A DNA stretch of 64,000 bases from positions 30,129 through 94,128 of the forward strand of contig HF995248.1 in the NCBI GenBank assembly GCA_000432915.1. The letters are read 5' to 3'. Below are positions 8,312 to 17,116 of the stretch, piece after piece. A program made the translations under genes and the position numbers. The DNA is from Firmicutes bacterium CAG:194 (GTDB lineage: Bacteria; Bacillota; Clostridia; Lachnospirales; Lachnospiraceae). The notes under the pieces are model-generated. The model made no database searches. It was not told where the DNA came from and saw only the letters and a program-made list of their open reading frames with translations. How positions within the stretch are numbered: the first letter of the stretch is position 1; the number at the start of each line of letters is the position of its first letter.

Positions 8312-8347
8312 ATGCTTTGGAAGCATGATATACTACTTCCAAAGCAT
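8312..8347 (+). terminator. Perfect 12-bp inverted repeat, likely terminator of the ATPase-nuclease operon
   Basis: ATGCTTTGGAAG (8312-8323) and CTTCCAAAGCAT (8336-8347) around a 12-base loop, followed by ATTTTCTTTT. It lies 33 bases after the nuclease-like gene. The large loop is unusual for a terminator, so a protein-binding or element-end inverted repeat is also possible. Confidence 0.5.
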
Positions 8348-8456
8348 ATTTTCTTTTATCAGGTCTATCGGGCAAAGAGGCAACAACTGATTTGCGCATT
8401 CTTGCTCAATATCTAACGCATATCTTATTTCAGAAAATCCATGCTTTATTTCATAA

Positions 8457-8810
8457 CTATTTAATAAAGCGGGAGTTTCGAAATGGGCGGGTATATTCAA
8501 GGCAGAGACTCTGGAAGAACTTGAGCAGTTAGCAAGAGGCGAGGAGGTATTTGAGAATATGGTAGTGACAATGAAAAAACTGAGTGAAGATGAAAAAATC
8601 CGTATGCAGTGTGAAGCAAGGGAAGACTATGAGAGATGCCTTCTTACGGAATATAATGCCGGAAAACGGGAAGGGATAGAACTTGAACGGGAGAATACAG
8701 AAAAGGAGCGGCAAAGAGCAGATGATGCAGTGCAAAGAGCAAATGATGCAGTTAAAAGAGCTGCTGAGTTGGAGGCCGAGGTAAAAAGACTGCAGGAGCT
8801 ATTGCAATAA
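8457..8810 (+). pseudogene. C-terminal remnant of an Rpn/PD-(D/E)XK transposase-like gene
   Basis: The frame is open from 8457 (stop at 8454) and reads KAGVSKWAGIF, ETLEELEQLARGEEVFE and a KKLSEDEKIRMQCEARED-type segment, the C-terminal part seen in Rpn-family (TIGR01784-like) transposase/nuclease proteins, followed by a repeated ERQRADDAVQRANDAVKRA coiled coil. The nuclease N-terminal domain is absent upstream. An ATG at 8559 could give an 83-residue peptide but has no suitable ribosome site. It marks the right edge of the accessory island; the next gene starts three bases after its stop. Confidence 0.7.
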
Positions 8811-8813
8811 CTG

Positions 8814-9566
8814 ATGAACCGAACAAGAATCAAGCAAACATTTGCAGAGTATACAAATAAATATAATGCATCTGATCCGAAGATCAGGCTAAAGATCGAC
8901 CATACGTATCGTGTGGCGGCACTTGCGGAGCGCATTGCCCGAACAGTTACGGATATACCCATTGACAGGGATCTTGCGTGGACAATGGGGATGCTCCATG
9001 ACATAGGCCGTTTTGAACAGGTGAAAAGATATGGCACTTTTGTGGATAGTGAGTCGATAGATCATGCAGAGTTGGGGATAACGATCCTGTTTGAGGAGGG
9101 GCTTCTTACACAATTCGGAGATTTTACACCGGAGGAACAGGAACTTCTCAAAGTCAGCATTGAAAATCATAACAAATACAGAATTCCAGAAGGTATGTCT
9201 GCGGAGAAAACTGCATATTGCAATATATTGCGTGATGCAGATAAGATCGATATTTTCCGGGTAAATTGTGATACACCGCTTGAAGATATTTATAATGTAT
9301 CGACTGCGGAACTGAAACAGGCAGCAGTATCGGATTTGGTGAAAAAATGCTTTATGGAGAAGCACACGGTGCTTCGCAGCCTGAAGCATACGCCGGTTGA
9401 CAATCTGGTAGGACATGTTTGTCTGGTATTTGAACTGGTTTACCCGATCAGTATACAGATTGCAAAGGAACAGGGATATGTGGACAAGCTGATGCGGTTC
9501 GCGTCGGACAATCCGGATACGAATGCATGGCTTTCTCATATGCGGAAGCATTTATGGAGCAGTTGA
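8814..9566 (+). CDS. HD-domain metal-dependent phosphohydrolase
   Basis: 250 residues with the HD-superfamily metal site: H30 in a DHTYRVAALAE helix, H62-D63 in MLHDIGRFEQ, and later DHAELG and a downstream RDADKIDI. The family hydrolyses phosphoester bonds, often in nucleotides. The substrate cannot be told here; there is no GGDEF, PAS or RelA part. It sits alone between the transposase remnant (three bases upstream) and manC, whose promoter overlaps the following gap, so it may borrow transcription from upstream. Confidence 0.8.
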   Translation: MNRTRIKQTFAEYTNKYNASDPKIRLKIDHTYRVAALAERIARTVTDIPIDRDLAWTMGMLHDIGRFEQVKRYGTFVDSESIDHAELGITILFEEGLLTQFGDFTPEEQELLKVSIENHNKYRIPEGMSAEKTAYCNILRDADKIDIFRVNCDTPLEDIYNVSTAELKQAAVSDLVKKCFMEKHTVLRSLKHTPVDNLVGHVCLVFELVYPISIQIAKEQGYVDKLMRFASDNPDTNAWLSHMRKHLWSS

Positions 9567-9605
9567 TTGGAAAACTGGTGTGTTTCGCGTGGAGCATGGA
9601 AATAG

Positions 9606-9634
9606 TTGTCCGTTTGCCCTATCCGTGTTAAACT
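9606..9634 (+). promoter_or_regulatory. Promoter of manC
   Basis: TTGTCC (9606-9611), 17 bases, TAAACT (9629-9634). Transcription would begin near 9641, which excludes the in-frame TTG at 9637 as start and supports the ATG at 9667. Confidence 0.5.
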
Positions 9635-9666
9635 AATTGTATTTATACAAGGGAACAGGAAAAACA

Positions 9667-10983
9667 ATGAACATTGTATTATTATCAGGCGGATCAGGGA
9701 AGCGCCTGTGGCCGCTTTCCAATGATGTGAGAAGCAAACAGTTTATAAAAATATTTAAGAAAAAGGACGGCTCTTATGAGTCTATGGTGCAGCGTGTTTA
9801 TCGGCAGATCAAGACGGTAGATGCGGATGCAACCGTCACGATTGCAACCTCCAAGACACAGGTTTCGGCGATCCATAACCAGCTTGGGGATGGCGTGGGG
9901 ATTTCCATAGAGCCATGCAGAAGAGATACTTTTCCGGCGATTGCGTTAGCGACAGCTTATCTTGTCGATGAAATGAAAGTCAGCCCGGAGGAATCGGTGG
10001 TAGTCTGCCCGGTTGATCCCTATGTGGAGGATGACTATTTTGCTGCATTGAAAGATCTGTCTGAGCAGGCAGACAAGGGTGAGGCAAATCTGGTACTGAT
10101 GGGAATTGAACCGACTTATCCGAGTGAAAAATATGGATATATCATTCCGAAGACGGCAGATCATACATCTATGGTTGAGACCTTTAAGGAAAAGCCAACG
10201 GCAGATGTGGCAGAGGAATATATAAAGCGCGGTGCACTCTGGAATGGCGGTGTTTTTGCCTATAAATTAAAATATGTACTTGAGAAAGCACATGAACTGA
10301 TTAAATTTACAGATTATCAGGATTTATTTGATAAATATGAGACGTTGACAAAAATTTCTTTTGATTATGCGGTTGTAGAGAAAGAGGATAAGATCCAGGT
10401 GCAGCGTTTTGCCGGACAGTGGAAGGATCTCGGTACATGGAACACACTGACAGAGGCGATGGAAGAATCTGTTGTCGGAAAAGGTGTCTTGAATGAGACC
10501 TGTTCAGATGTGCATATCGTCAATGAGATGGATGTGCCTGTGCTTGCGATGGGACTGCATGATGTGGTTATTTCTGCTTCGCCGGATGGTATTCTGGTAT
10601 CCGATAAAGAGCAGAGCAGCTATATCAAGCCTTACGTGGATAAATTTGAACAGCAGATCATGTTTGCGGAAAAATCATGGGGAAGCTTCCGGGTATTGGA
10701 TGTGGAAGGAACTTCCATGACGATCAAGGTAACTCTGAATCCGGGGCATAGCATGAATTATCACAGTCACAAAAACCGGGATGAAGTCTGGGTGGTTATT
10801 TCCGGAAACGGCAGAACGGTTGTAGACGGATTTGAGCAGGCGGTAAAAGCGGGCGATGTGATCACAATGTCTGCAGGCTGTCGTCATACGGTGTTTGCGG
10901 ATACAGAGCTGCGTCTCGTGGAGATCCAGCTTGGCAAGGATATCAATGTGCATGATAAACAGAAATTTGAGCTGGAAATCTGA
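9667..10983 (+). CDS. manC: Mannose-1-phosphate guanylyltransferase with C-terminal cupin
   Basis: 438 residues. The pyrophosphorylase signature GGSGKRLWPLS is at 8-18, an EKP motif (FKEKPT) near 180, and a WNGGVF block near 200. The C-terminal 110 residues form the mannose-6-phosphate isomerase-like cupin (WGSFRVLD, then NPGHSMNYHSH...EVWVV). It converts Man-1-P and GTP to GDP-mannose, feeding gmd and fcl downstream, which are separated from it only by a reverse-strand regulator. The start at 9667 fits the promoter. Whether the cupin carries isomerase activity cannot be decided; many such fusions do. Confidence 0.9.
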   Translation: MNIVLLSGGSGKRLWPLSNDVRSKQFIKIFKKKDGSYESMVQRVYRQIKTVDADATVTIATSKTQVSAIHNQLGDGVGISIEPCRRDTFPAIALATAYLVDEMKVSPEESVVVCPVDPYVEDDYFAALKDLSEQADKGEANLVLMGIEPTYPSEKYGYIIPKTADHTSMVETFKEKPTADVAEEYIKRGALWNGGVFAYKLKYVLEKAHELIKFTDYQDLFDKYETLTKISFDYAVVEKEDKIQVQRFAGQWKDLGTWNTLTEAMEESVVGKGVLNETCSDVHIVNEMDVPVLAMGLHDVVISASPDGILVSDKEQSSYIKPYVDKFEQQIMFAEKSWGSFRVLDVEGTSMTIKVTLNPGHSMNYHSHKNRDEVWVVISGNGRTVVDGFEQAVKAGDVITMSAGCRHTVFADTELRLVEIQLGKDINVHDKQKFELEI

Positions 10984-11850
10984 TCATGTTCCCCACATCC
11001 TCCGGTATTCACTGATGCTGCAGCCCTCCACCTTTTTAAAGACGCGGCTGAAGTAGTACAGCTCGTGAAAACCGACCTCAGCACCGATCTCTTCGGCGGA
11101 TTTGCCGGAAAAGCGCAGTTCCCGCTTGGCATGGGTGATGCGGACATTTAAAAGGTAATTGTTGATGGTAACACCAAATTGTTCTTTGAAAATTCTGGTG
11201 AGATAATATTTGTTGATGAAGTATCGTTCGGCGAGATCGTCGAGCGATATTTTTTGCGCATAATTCTGGTCAAGATACTCCCGGACATGCCACAGGCTGG
11301 TACGTTTGGTATGTGCAGGCATACTGTCCGGATGCCAGCTATCCTCCATCAACAGGGTTAACAGGGCAGAAAGCCCTTCGTTGATCTGCATATCCCGGAC
11401 ATAAGAATTGCCGGATACTATGCTGTAAAGATGGTTAAAACAGTCCTCATAAAGAGAAAATGCATTTGCATGAAAGGCGGGCAGACCGCCGCGTTCCTTA
11501 TACTTCTGGTAGATACCATCGATCGAGGGACCGTTAAAATGCACCCAGGAAAGACTCCAGAGATCATCCTTTGTTTCGTGAAAATAGGCGGATCTGCAGT
11601 CGATAAAGACACAATCGCCTACACCGAGCGGATAAGTATTATGTGCATAATGCAGCTCGCCGGAGCCGGATCGTACCATAAAAAAGAGATAGGAATCCAG
11701 ATCTTCGCGTTTGCTGACATGCGGTTTTTGTGCCTGCAAGGTGCCAATTTCCTGTATGTGTAAAAGGGAAGTTTTGGCAAACTCTGAGGGAGTATAAATG
11801 ATCCGGGTCGTATTGACGAGATCACCGTGAAATAATGCCTGATGCTTCAT
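10984..11850 (-). CDS. AraC-family regulator with N-terminal cupin sensor
   Basis: 288 residues read leftward from an ATG at 11850 (GGAG about seven bases ahead); a longer open frame reaching 11922 has no ribosome site. The N-terminal half is an AraC ligand-binding cupin (HYAHNTYPLGVGDCVFID), and the C-terminal 100 residues carry two HTH motifs ending in the AraC signature (GFHELYYFSRVFKK). The gene is wedged between manC (its stop is one base past the manC stop) and the divergent gmd, so it may control the GDP-fucose genes or an unlinked sugar locus. The effector is unknown. Confidence 0.85.
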   Translation of the reverse strand: MKHQALFHGDLVNTTRIIYTPSEFAKTSLLHIQEIGTLQAQKPHVSKREDLDSYLFFMVRSGSGELHYAHNTYPLGVGDCVFIDCRSAYFHETKDDLWSLSWVHFNGPSIDGIYQKYKERGGLPAFHANAFSLYEDCFNHLYSIVSGNSYVRDMQINEGLSALLTLLMEDSWHPDSMPAHTKRTSLWHVREYLDQNYAQKISLDDLAERYFINKYYLTRIFKEQFGVTINNYLLNVRITHAKRELRFSGKSAEEIGAEVGFHELYYFSRVFKKVEGCSISEYRRMWGT

Positions 11851-11883
11851 GAAAAAACTCCGTTTCTGTAAGATCTTTTCTAT

Positions 11884-11912
11884 ATAGTATAGAAATTCAA
11901 AATAAAAGTCAA
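11884..11912 (-). promoter_or_regulatory. Promoter of the AraC-family regulator
   Basis: On the reverse strand TTGACT (11907-11912), a 17-base spacer and TACTAT (11884-11889), giving a leader of about 25 bases before the ATG at 11850. Confidence 0.6.
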
Positions 11913-12025
11913 TATAATGCAACTGAATGTCAATACAATGAATGGATAAGGCAGAAACATGGGTATATTATAATAAACAGAAAATAGCAATATCGTCATA
12001 TAGAATAGAAAAAGGAGAAGGAACT

Positions 12026-13117
12026 ATGGCAAAAAAAGCACTTATCACAGGTGTGACCGGACAGGACGGCTCTTATTTAGCAGAGTTTTTATTGGAAAAG
12101 GGTTATGAGGTATACGGTATGATCCGTAGATCTTCCGTGGATTTCAGGGAACGTATTGCCCATCTGGAAGGAACACCGCATTTTCATTTGAAATTTGGAG
12201 ATCTTGGAGATTCCATCAGCCTTGTAAAGCTGATCGGAGAGATCAGACCGGATGAAATCTACAATCTGGCAGCACAGTCCCATGTGCAGGTCAGCTTCGA
12301 TGTTCCGGAATATACAGCCGATGTGGTAGCAACAGGTGTCCTCAGAGTACTTGAAGCAGTCCGTGTCTGCGGTCTCGAAAAGACCTGCCGTATTTATCAG
12401 GCTTCCACTTCAGAGCTTTACGGAAAAGTAGAAGAGGTTCCCCAGAAAGAGACAACACCGTTCCATCCGTATTCTCCATATGCAGTTGCAAAGCAGTATG
12501 GCTACTGGATCGTAAAAGAGTACAGAGAAGCCTATGATATGTTCTGCTGCTCCGGTATTTTATTTAACCATGAAAGCGAACGCCGTGGTGAAACTTTTGT
12601 AACAAGAAAGATCACATTGGCTGCGGCGAGAATTGCACAGGGTAAACAGGATAAGTTGTATTTAGGTAACCTTGACAGTCTGCGTGACTGGGGATATGCA
12701 AAGGATTATGTGGAATGTATGTGGCTGATCCTGCAGCATGATAAGCCGGAAGATTTCGTGATCGCAACAGGTGTACAGCATTCTGTCAGAGAGTTCGCAA
12801 CACTTGCTTTCCATCATGCAGGTATTGAAGTGGAATGGCAGGGAAGCGGAATGGACGAAAAGGGTATTAATAAAGCCAATGGCAAAGTGATCGTTGAAGT
12901 CAGCCCTGATTTCTACCGCCCGACTGATGTAGTAAATCTCTGGGGAGATCCGACCAAGGCGAAGACAGAGCTTGGCTGGAATCCGACCAAGACAAGCTTT
13001 GAAGAGCTTGTAGCGCTTATGACAAAACATGATATGGAAAAGGTTGCTGTGGAAAGAGCAGAAGAGCACATCAAGACAAATCTGGAAGAATATCTGGAGA
13101 AGGGCGTTGTGAAGTAA
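12026..13117 (+). CDS. gmd: GDP-mannose 4,6-dehydratase
   Basis: 363 residues of the extended short-chain dehydrogenase family. Nucleotide-binding G9xxG12xxG15 (ITGVTGQDGS), the catalytic STSE triad region (QASTSELYG), YxxxK with Y152 and K156, and an RRGETFVTRK substrate block. It converts GDP-D-mannose to GDP-4-keto-6-deoxymannose. The ATG at 12026 follows AAAGGAGAAGG; an upstream in-frame ATG at 11942 lacks a site. A TATAAT at 11969-11974 without a good -35 suggests an activator-dependent promoter, perhaps served by the divergent AraC protein. Confidence 0.93.
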   Translation: MAKKALITGVTGQDGSYLAEFLLEKGYEVYGMIRRSSVDFRERIAHLEGTPHFHLKFGDLGDSISLVKLIGEIRPDEIYNLAAQSHVQVSFDVPEYTADVVATGVLRVLEAVRVCGLEKTCRIYQASTSELYGKVEEVPQKETTPFHPYSPYAVAKQYGYWIVKEYREAYDMFCCSGILFNHESERRGETFVTRKITLAAARIAQGKQDKLYLGNLDSLRDWGYAKDYVECMWLILQHDKPEDFVIATGVQHSVREFATLAFHHAGIEVEWQGSGMDEKGINKANGKVIVEVSPDFYRPTDVVNLWGDPTKAKTELGWNPTKTSFEELVALMTKHDMEKVAVERAEEHIKTNLEEYLEKGVVK

Positions 13118-13215
13118 GACGGTGCTTACTGCCGGCTGCAGAAGCTGCCGTGATATGACAGGCAGGCTCAGATTTTGAATAAGACGATAAATGATAGAGA
13201 AAGAAGTGTACCAAA

Positions 13216-14160
13216 ATGATGGAAAAAGACGCAAAAATATATGTTGCAGGCCACAGAGGGATGGTTGGCTCTGCGATCGTAAGAGAACTGGAAAGACAGG
13301 GCTATCACAATATTGTAACAAGAACCCATAAGGAACTGGATCTGACAAGACAGGATGCTGTAGAGGAATTTTTTGCGCAGGAAAAACCGGAATATGTGTT
13401 CCTGGCAGCAGCCAAGGTGGGCGGAATCGTGGCAAACCAGAATGCGCTGGCTGACTTTATGTATGATAATATGATCCTGGAGATGAATGCGATTCACAGT
13501 GCATGGAAGAACGGCTGTAAGAAGCTGGAATTCCTTGGATCTTCCTGCATTTATCCGCGTATGGCACCACAGCCGATGAAGGAAAGCTGCCTTTTGACTT
13601 CAGAGCTGGAGAAGACAAATGAAGCATATGCGCTTGCGAAGATCTCCGGTCTGAAATATTGTGAATTTTTAAATAAACAGTATGGAACAGATTATATTTC
13701 CGTAATGCCGACCAATCTGTACGGTCCAAATGATAACTATCACCCAACACATTCCCATGTACTGCCGGCGCTGATCCGCAGATTCCATGAGGCAAAAGAG
13801 GCAGGACTTAAGGAAGTAACGTGCTGGGGAGACGGTTCACCATTGCGCGAGTTCTTATACGTGGATGATCTGGCTAACCTTTGTGTGTTCCTGATGAACA
13901 ACTACAGCGGAGATGAGACAGTCAACGCCGGAACAGGTAAGGAACTGACGATCAAAGAGCTGACAGAGCTTGTGGCAAAGGTGGTAGGATTTACGGGAGA
14001 GATCAAGTGGGATACGAGTAAGCCAAACGGAACACCGAGAAAGCTTCTGGATGTTTCAAAGGCTGAAAGCCTTGGCTGGAAATACAAGACAGAGCTGGAA
14101 GACGGTATCAGACTTGCCTATGAAGACTTCCTGCACAATCCGATGCGTGCGGAGCGGTAA
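13216..14160 (+). CDS. fcl: GDP-L-fucose synthase (epimerase/reductase)
   Basis: 314 residues. Rossmann motif G12xxG15xxG18 (AGHRGMVG), the GSSCIYP block containing the catalytic serine, and Y/K in EAYALAKISG. It epimerises and reduces the gmd product to GDP-L-fucose. About 100 bases separate it from gmd, with no terminator visible, so the two are one unit. A second ATG at 13219 is equally possible. Fucose would go to capsule or other surface glycan. Confidence 0.93.
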   Translation: MMEKDAKIYVAGHRGMVGSAIVRELERQGYHNIVTRTHKELDLTRQDAVEEFFAQEKPEYVFLAAAKVGGIVANQNALADFMYDNMILEMNAIHSAWKNGCKKLEFLGSSCIYPRMAPQPMKESCLLTSELEKTNEAYALAKISGLKYCEFLNKQYGTDYISVMPTNLYGPNDNYHPTHSHVLPALIRRFHEAKEAGLKEVTCWGDGSPLREFLYVDDLANLCVFLMNNYSGDETVNAGTGKELTIKELTELVAKVVGFTGEIKWDTSKPNGTPRKLLDVSKAESLGWKYKTELEDGIRLAYEDFLHNPMRAER

Positions 14161-14214
14161 ACCATAATAGCTGACGTATGGCAGAATCAGAAATCAAAAA
14201 GGAAGAAATAATTT

Positions 14215-14928
14215 ATGTTAGAACTGAAAAATATATGTTATGAAGTAGAAGATAACAAAGAGATCATCCGGGATATCAGCCTGCAGATCGAGGATCATTT
14301 TGTAGCGATTACCGGACCGAACGGTGGAGGTAAGTCAACGCTTGCAAAGATCATTGCGGGAATTGTGACACCGACAAGCGGTCAGATCCTGTTGGATGGA
14401 GAGGATATCACAGGATTGAATATCACAGAGCGTGCCAATAAGGGCATCAGCTTTGCATTCCAGCAGCCGGTGCATTTTAAAGGACTGACAGTCCGTGATC
14501 TTATTACGATTGCAGCGGGGAAAAAGCTGAGTGTCAATGAGATCTGCGATATTTTGTCGGAAGTGGGGCTTTGCGCGCGGGAATATATTGACCGCGAGAT
14601 CAACAGCAGTCTTTCCGGCGGGGAACTGAAGCGTATTGAGATCGCCATGATCACGGCAAGAGGAACAAAGCTTTCCATCTTTGATGAGCCGGAAGCAGGT
14701 ATTGATCTCTGGAGCTTCAACAGCCTGATCCGTGTTTTCGAAAAGATGCGGGATGAGATTCAGGGAACGATCCTGATCATTTCCCATCAGGAACGTATTC
14801 TGGATATTGCGGAGAAGATCATTGTGATTGCGGATGGACAATTAAAAAAGATTGGTACAAAGCAGGAAGTACTGCCTGAGCTTCTCGGAACGGCAAAGGC
14901 GTGTCAGACACTGACAGAGAAGTTGTAG
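14215..14928 (+). CDS. smsC: SufC-like ATPase of a minimal Fe-S assembly system
   Basis: 237 residues of the SufC type: Walker A GPNGGGKST at 34-42, Q-loop FAFQQP, signature LSGGELKR, Walker B LSIFDEPEAGIDLW. The next gene is a single SufB/D-like scaffold, and no sufS, sufU or sufD follows, matching the SUF-like minimal system (SmsCB) of anaerobic Clostridia and archaea. It would drive conformational change of the scaffold during cluster assembly. Distance to the partner is 11 bases. Confidence 0.85.
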   Translation: MLELKNICYEVEDNKEIIRDISLQIEDHFVAITGPNGGGKSTLAKIIAGIVTPTSGQILLDGEDITGLNITERANKGISFAFQQPVHFKGLTVRDLITIAAGKKLSVNEICDILSEVGLCAREYIDREINSSLSGGELKRIEIAMITARGTKLSIFDEPEAGIDLWSFNSLIRVFEKMRDEIQGTILIISHQERILDIAEKIIVIADGQLKKIGTKQEVLPELLGTAKACQTLTEKL

Positions 14929-14939
14929 GAGGTAGAACC

Positions 14940-15857
14940 ATGGACTTAATACAGAAAAATTTACTCGAGCAGGTTGCCGGACTGCATGAAATTCCGGAAG
15001 GTGCTTATAATATCCGTGCCAACGGACAGAAAATGGCAAGAAACACAACCGCCAATATTGATATTGTGTCCAAGACAGACAAAGATGGAATCGACATTAT
15101 CATAAAGCCGGGAACGGTCAATGAAAGTGTACATATTCCGGTGCTCCTGTCGCAGAGCGGTCTGCAGGAATGTGTTTACAATGATTTTTATATAGGGGAA
15201 GGCGCAGATGTTACGATTGTGGCAGGCTGTGGAATCCACAACTGCGGCGTGGACACATCGCTTCATGCAGGGATACATACCTTCTATCTGGAAAAGGGTG
15301 CGCATGTCCGTTATATTGAACGCCACTACGGAGAAGGTGACGGTAACGGCGAAAATATCATGAATCCGCAGACAATCGTGCATATGCAGGAAGGTTCTTA
15401 CATGGAAATGGAGACAACCCAGATCAAGGGGATCGATTCCACAGAGCGTATCACGCGTGCGGATATGGCAGAAAATGCAACACTGGAGATTCGTGAGAAG
15501 ATCATGACACATGGCAGGCAGTATGCAAAAACTGACTTTGTGGTGGATATGAACGGAGACGGCTGCAGCTGCAATCTGGTATCACGTTCTGTTGCCAAAG
15601 GGCATTCCAAACAGGAATTTTTCTCTGTAATGAATGGAAATGCTGCCTGTGCGGGACACAGCGAATGTGACGGTATCATTATGGAGAATGGTGTGGTGTC
15701 TGCAAGCCCGCAGCTTACTGCCAACAATATTGAGGCAAACCTGATCCACGAAGCGGCAATCGGTAAAATTGCCGGAGAACAACTGATCAAGCTCATGACA
15801 CTCGGACTGACAGAAAAAGAAGCTGAGGAGCAGATCATTAACGGATTTCTAAAATAA
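14940..15857 (+). CDS. smsB: SufB/D-like scaffold of the minimal Fe-S assembly system
   Basis: 305 residues, shorter than classical SufB (about 465) because the N-terminal extension is missing. The beta-helix core is visible: an NCG-containing block (VAGCGIHNCGVDTS), a KGAHVRYIERHYGEG region, the SECDGIIMENG segment and the C-terminal EAAIGKIAGEQL helix typical of SufB/SufD. The ATG at 14940 is seven bases after GGAGG and follows the smsC stop at 14926-14928. With a single scaffold gene the active complex is presumably a homodimer with two ATPases. Confidence 0.85.
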   Translation: MDLIQKNLLEQVAGLHEIPEGAYNIRANGQKMARNTTANIDIVSKTDKDGIDIIIKPGTVNESVHIPVLLSQSGLQECVYNDFYIGEGADVTIVAGCGIHNCGVDTSLHAGIHTFYLEKGAHVRYIERHYGEGDGNGENIMNPQTIVHMQEGSYMEMETTQIKGIDSTERITRADMAENATLEIREKIMTHGRQYAKTDFVVDMNGDGCSCNLVSRSVAKGHSKQEFFSVMNGNAACAGHSECDGIIMENGVVSASPQLTANNIEANLIHEAAIGKIAGEQLIKLMTLGLTEKEAEEQIINGFLK

Positions 15858-15873
15858 GAAACAGAGGGTACCT

Positions 15874-16923
15874 ATGAACATCTATTTTGCACCACTGGAA
15901 GGCATTACAGGATTTGTTCTGCGAAATGCATATGAATCCTGCTTTCCGGGAACGATCGATCGATATTTTGCACCCTTTATCGCAGCCAGTTGTCGAAAGA
16001 AGCTGGCTGCCCGTGATTTAAGGGATGTTTTGCCTGAAAACAATACAGGGATCTGTCTGATCCCGCAGCTTCTTGCAAATAAGGGAGAGGATTTTATATC
16101 CACAGCGCAGATGCTGCAGCAGTTTGGCTATCGGGAACTGAATCTGAATTTTGGTTGCCCATCGGCAACTGTTGTCACCAAGAAACGCGGCGCAGGGCTT
16201 CTGGCAGAACCGGAGCTTTTAAAGGTGTTTCTGACGGAATGCTATGACTGGGCCGAGGGAAAAGGTATAAGGCTTTCTATTAAAACAAGGATTGGGATGG
16301 CGGAGGAAGCGGAATGGGAGAAGCTGCTTTCTCTGTATGAAGCTTTTCCTGTTTCAGAGCTGATCATTCATCCGCGCCTGCGGGAAGATTACTATCAGGG
16401 AAGAATCCGTGAAGAAGCATTTGCAAAGGCTTACAGAAAAATCTGCACGGAGCACGAACAGCCTGCGGTGCAGCTGTGTTACAATGGAGATATTGTAAGA
16501 AAAGAACAGATACAGAAGTTAGCAGATGCTTACCCAAAGATGCCCGCTGTGATGATCGGCAGAGGCTTTTTGATGCGGCCTGGGTTTACGGAAAAGCTAT
16601 CGGGGCAATCCGGGAATCAGCCGGGAGAAATAACAGAATCTGAAAGCCGGAAAACGGGAAAAGCCATGGACAGTGATAAGCTGTGGATATTCCACGACCG
16701 GATCTACGAAGGCTACAGGGCTTATCTGCAGGGCGACAAGCCGGTCCTGTTTAAGATGAAGGAGCTGTGGAGCTATCTGCAGGTCGGATTTAATGAGATT
16801 GCAGGAGGAAGCAATCCCAAAACAGATAAGCTTATGAAACAGCTGCGGAAATGCAGTACATGCGCTGATTACGACAGCGTGATCCGGCAGCTGAAACTGC
16901 TCTGCAGACAGAACTTAAAATGA
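15874..16923 (+). CDS. tRNA-dihydrouridine synthase
   Basis: 349 residues with the Dus FMN-barrel: APLEGIT at the N-terminus, LNLNFGCPS with the catalytic cysteine, KTRIG, and YNGDI followed by MIGRGFL. It reduces uridines in the tRNA D-loop using FMN and NADPH. It starts 16 bases after smsB and probably shares its transcript. The C-terminal helical domain (LWSYLQVGF) is complete. The target position in tRNA cannot be deduced. Confidence 0.9.
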   Translation: MNIYFAPLEGITGFVLRNAYESCFPGTIDRYFAPFIAASCRKKLAARDLRDVLPENNTGICLIPQLLANKGEDFISTAQMLQQFGYRELNLNFGCPSATVVTKKRGAGLLAEPELLKVFLTECYDWAEGKGIRLSIKTRIGMAEEAEWEKLLSLYEAFPVSELIIHPRLREDYYQGRIREEAFAKAYRKICTEHEQPAVQLCYNGDIVRKEQIQKLADAYPKMPAVMIGRGFLMRPGFTEKLSGQSGNQPGEITESESRKTGKAMDSDKLWIFHDRIYEGYRAYLQGDKPVLFKMKELWSYLQVGFNEIAGGSNPKTDKLMKQLRKCSTCADYDSVIRQLKLLCRQNLK

Positions 16924-16937
16924 ACCTAAAACAGGAA

Positions 16938-16964
16938 AGAGGTTTTGCACAAAGCAAAGCCTCT
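16938..16964 (+). terminator. Terminator after the dihydrouridine synthase gene
   Basis: AGAGGTTTTGC (16938-16948) pairs with GCAAAGCCTCT (16954-16964) around ACAAA, with one G-T pair, then ATTTTT. Confidence 0.75.
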
Positions 16965-17116
16965 ATTTTTGTGAATTTCGTCTGCGAAAAACAGCTGTCT
17001 TTCGGTTGCAAAAGCAGGGGGAATAATCGATAATAAAATAGTGTCATATTTTCAATGCGCTAGTGGCAAAAATAAATAGGGCATAGAATAAGTATTGTAT
17101 AAGGAAGGGAGATTTC

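Noticed and set aside
8559..8810. Independent 83-residue coiled-coil protein
   Set aside because: The frame continues upstream to 8457 with transposase-like sequence, and the internal ATG has no proper ribosome site, so it is read as a gene remnant.
11942..12025. N-terminal extension of gmd
   Set aside because: Those codons precede the strong ribosome site at the ATG at 12026 and extend before the Rossmann strand that normally begins the protein.
12662..13435. Reverse-strand open frame of 257 codons
   Set aside because: It overlaps gmd and fcl, with a composition and start lacking any support.
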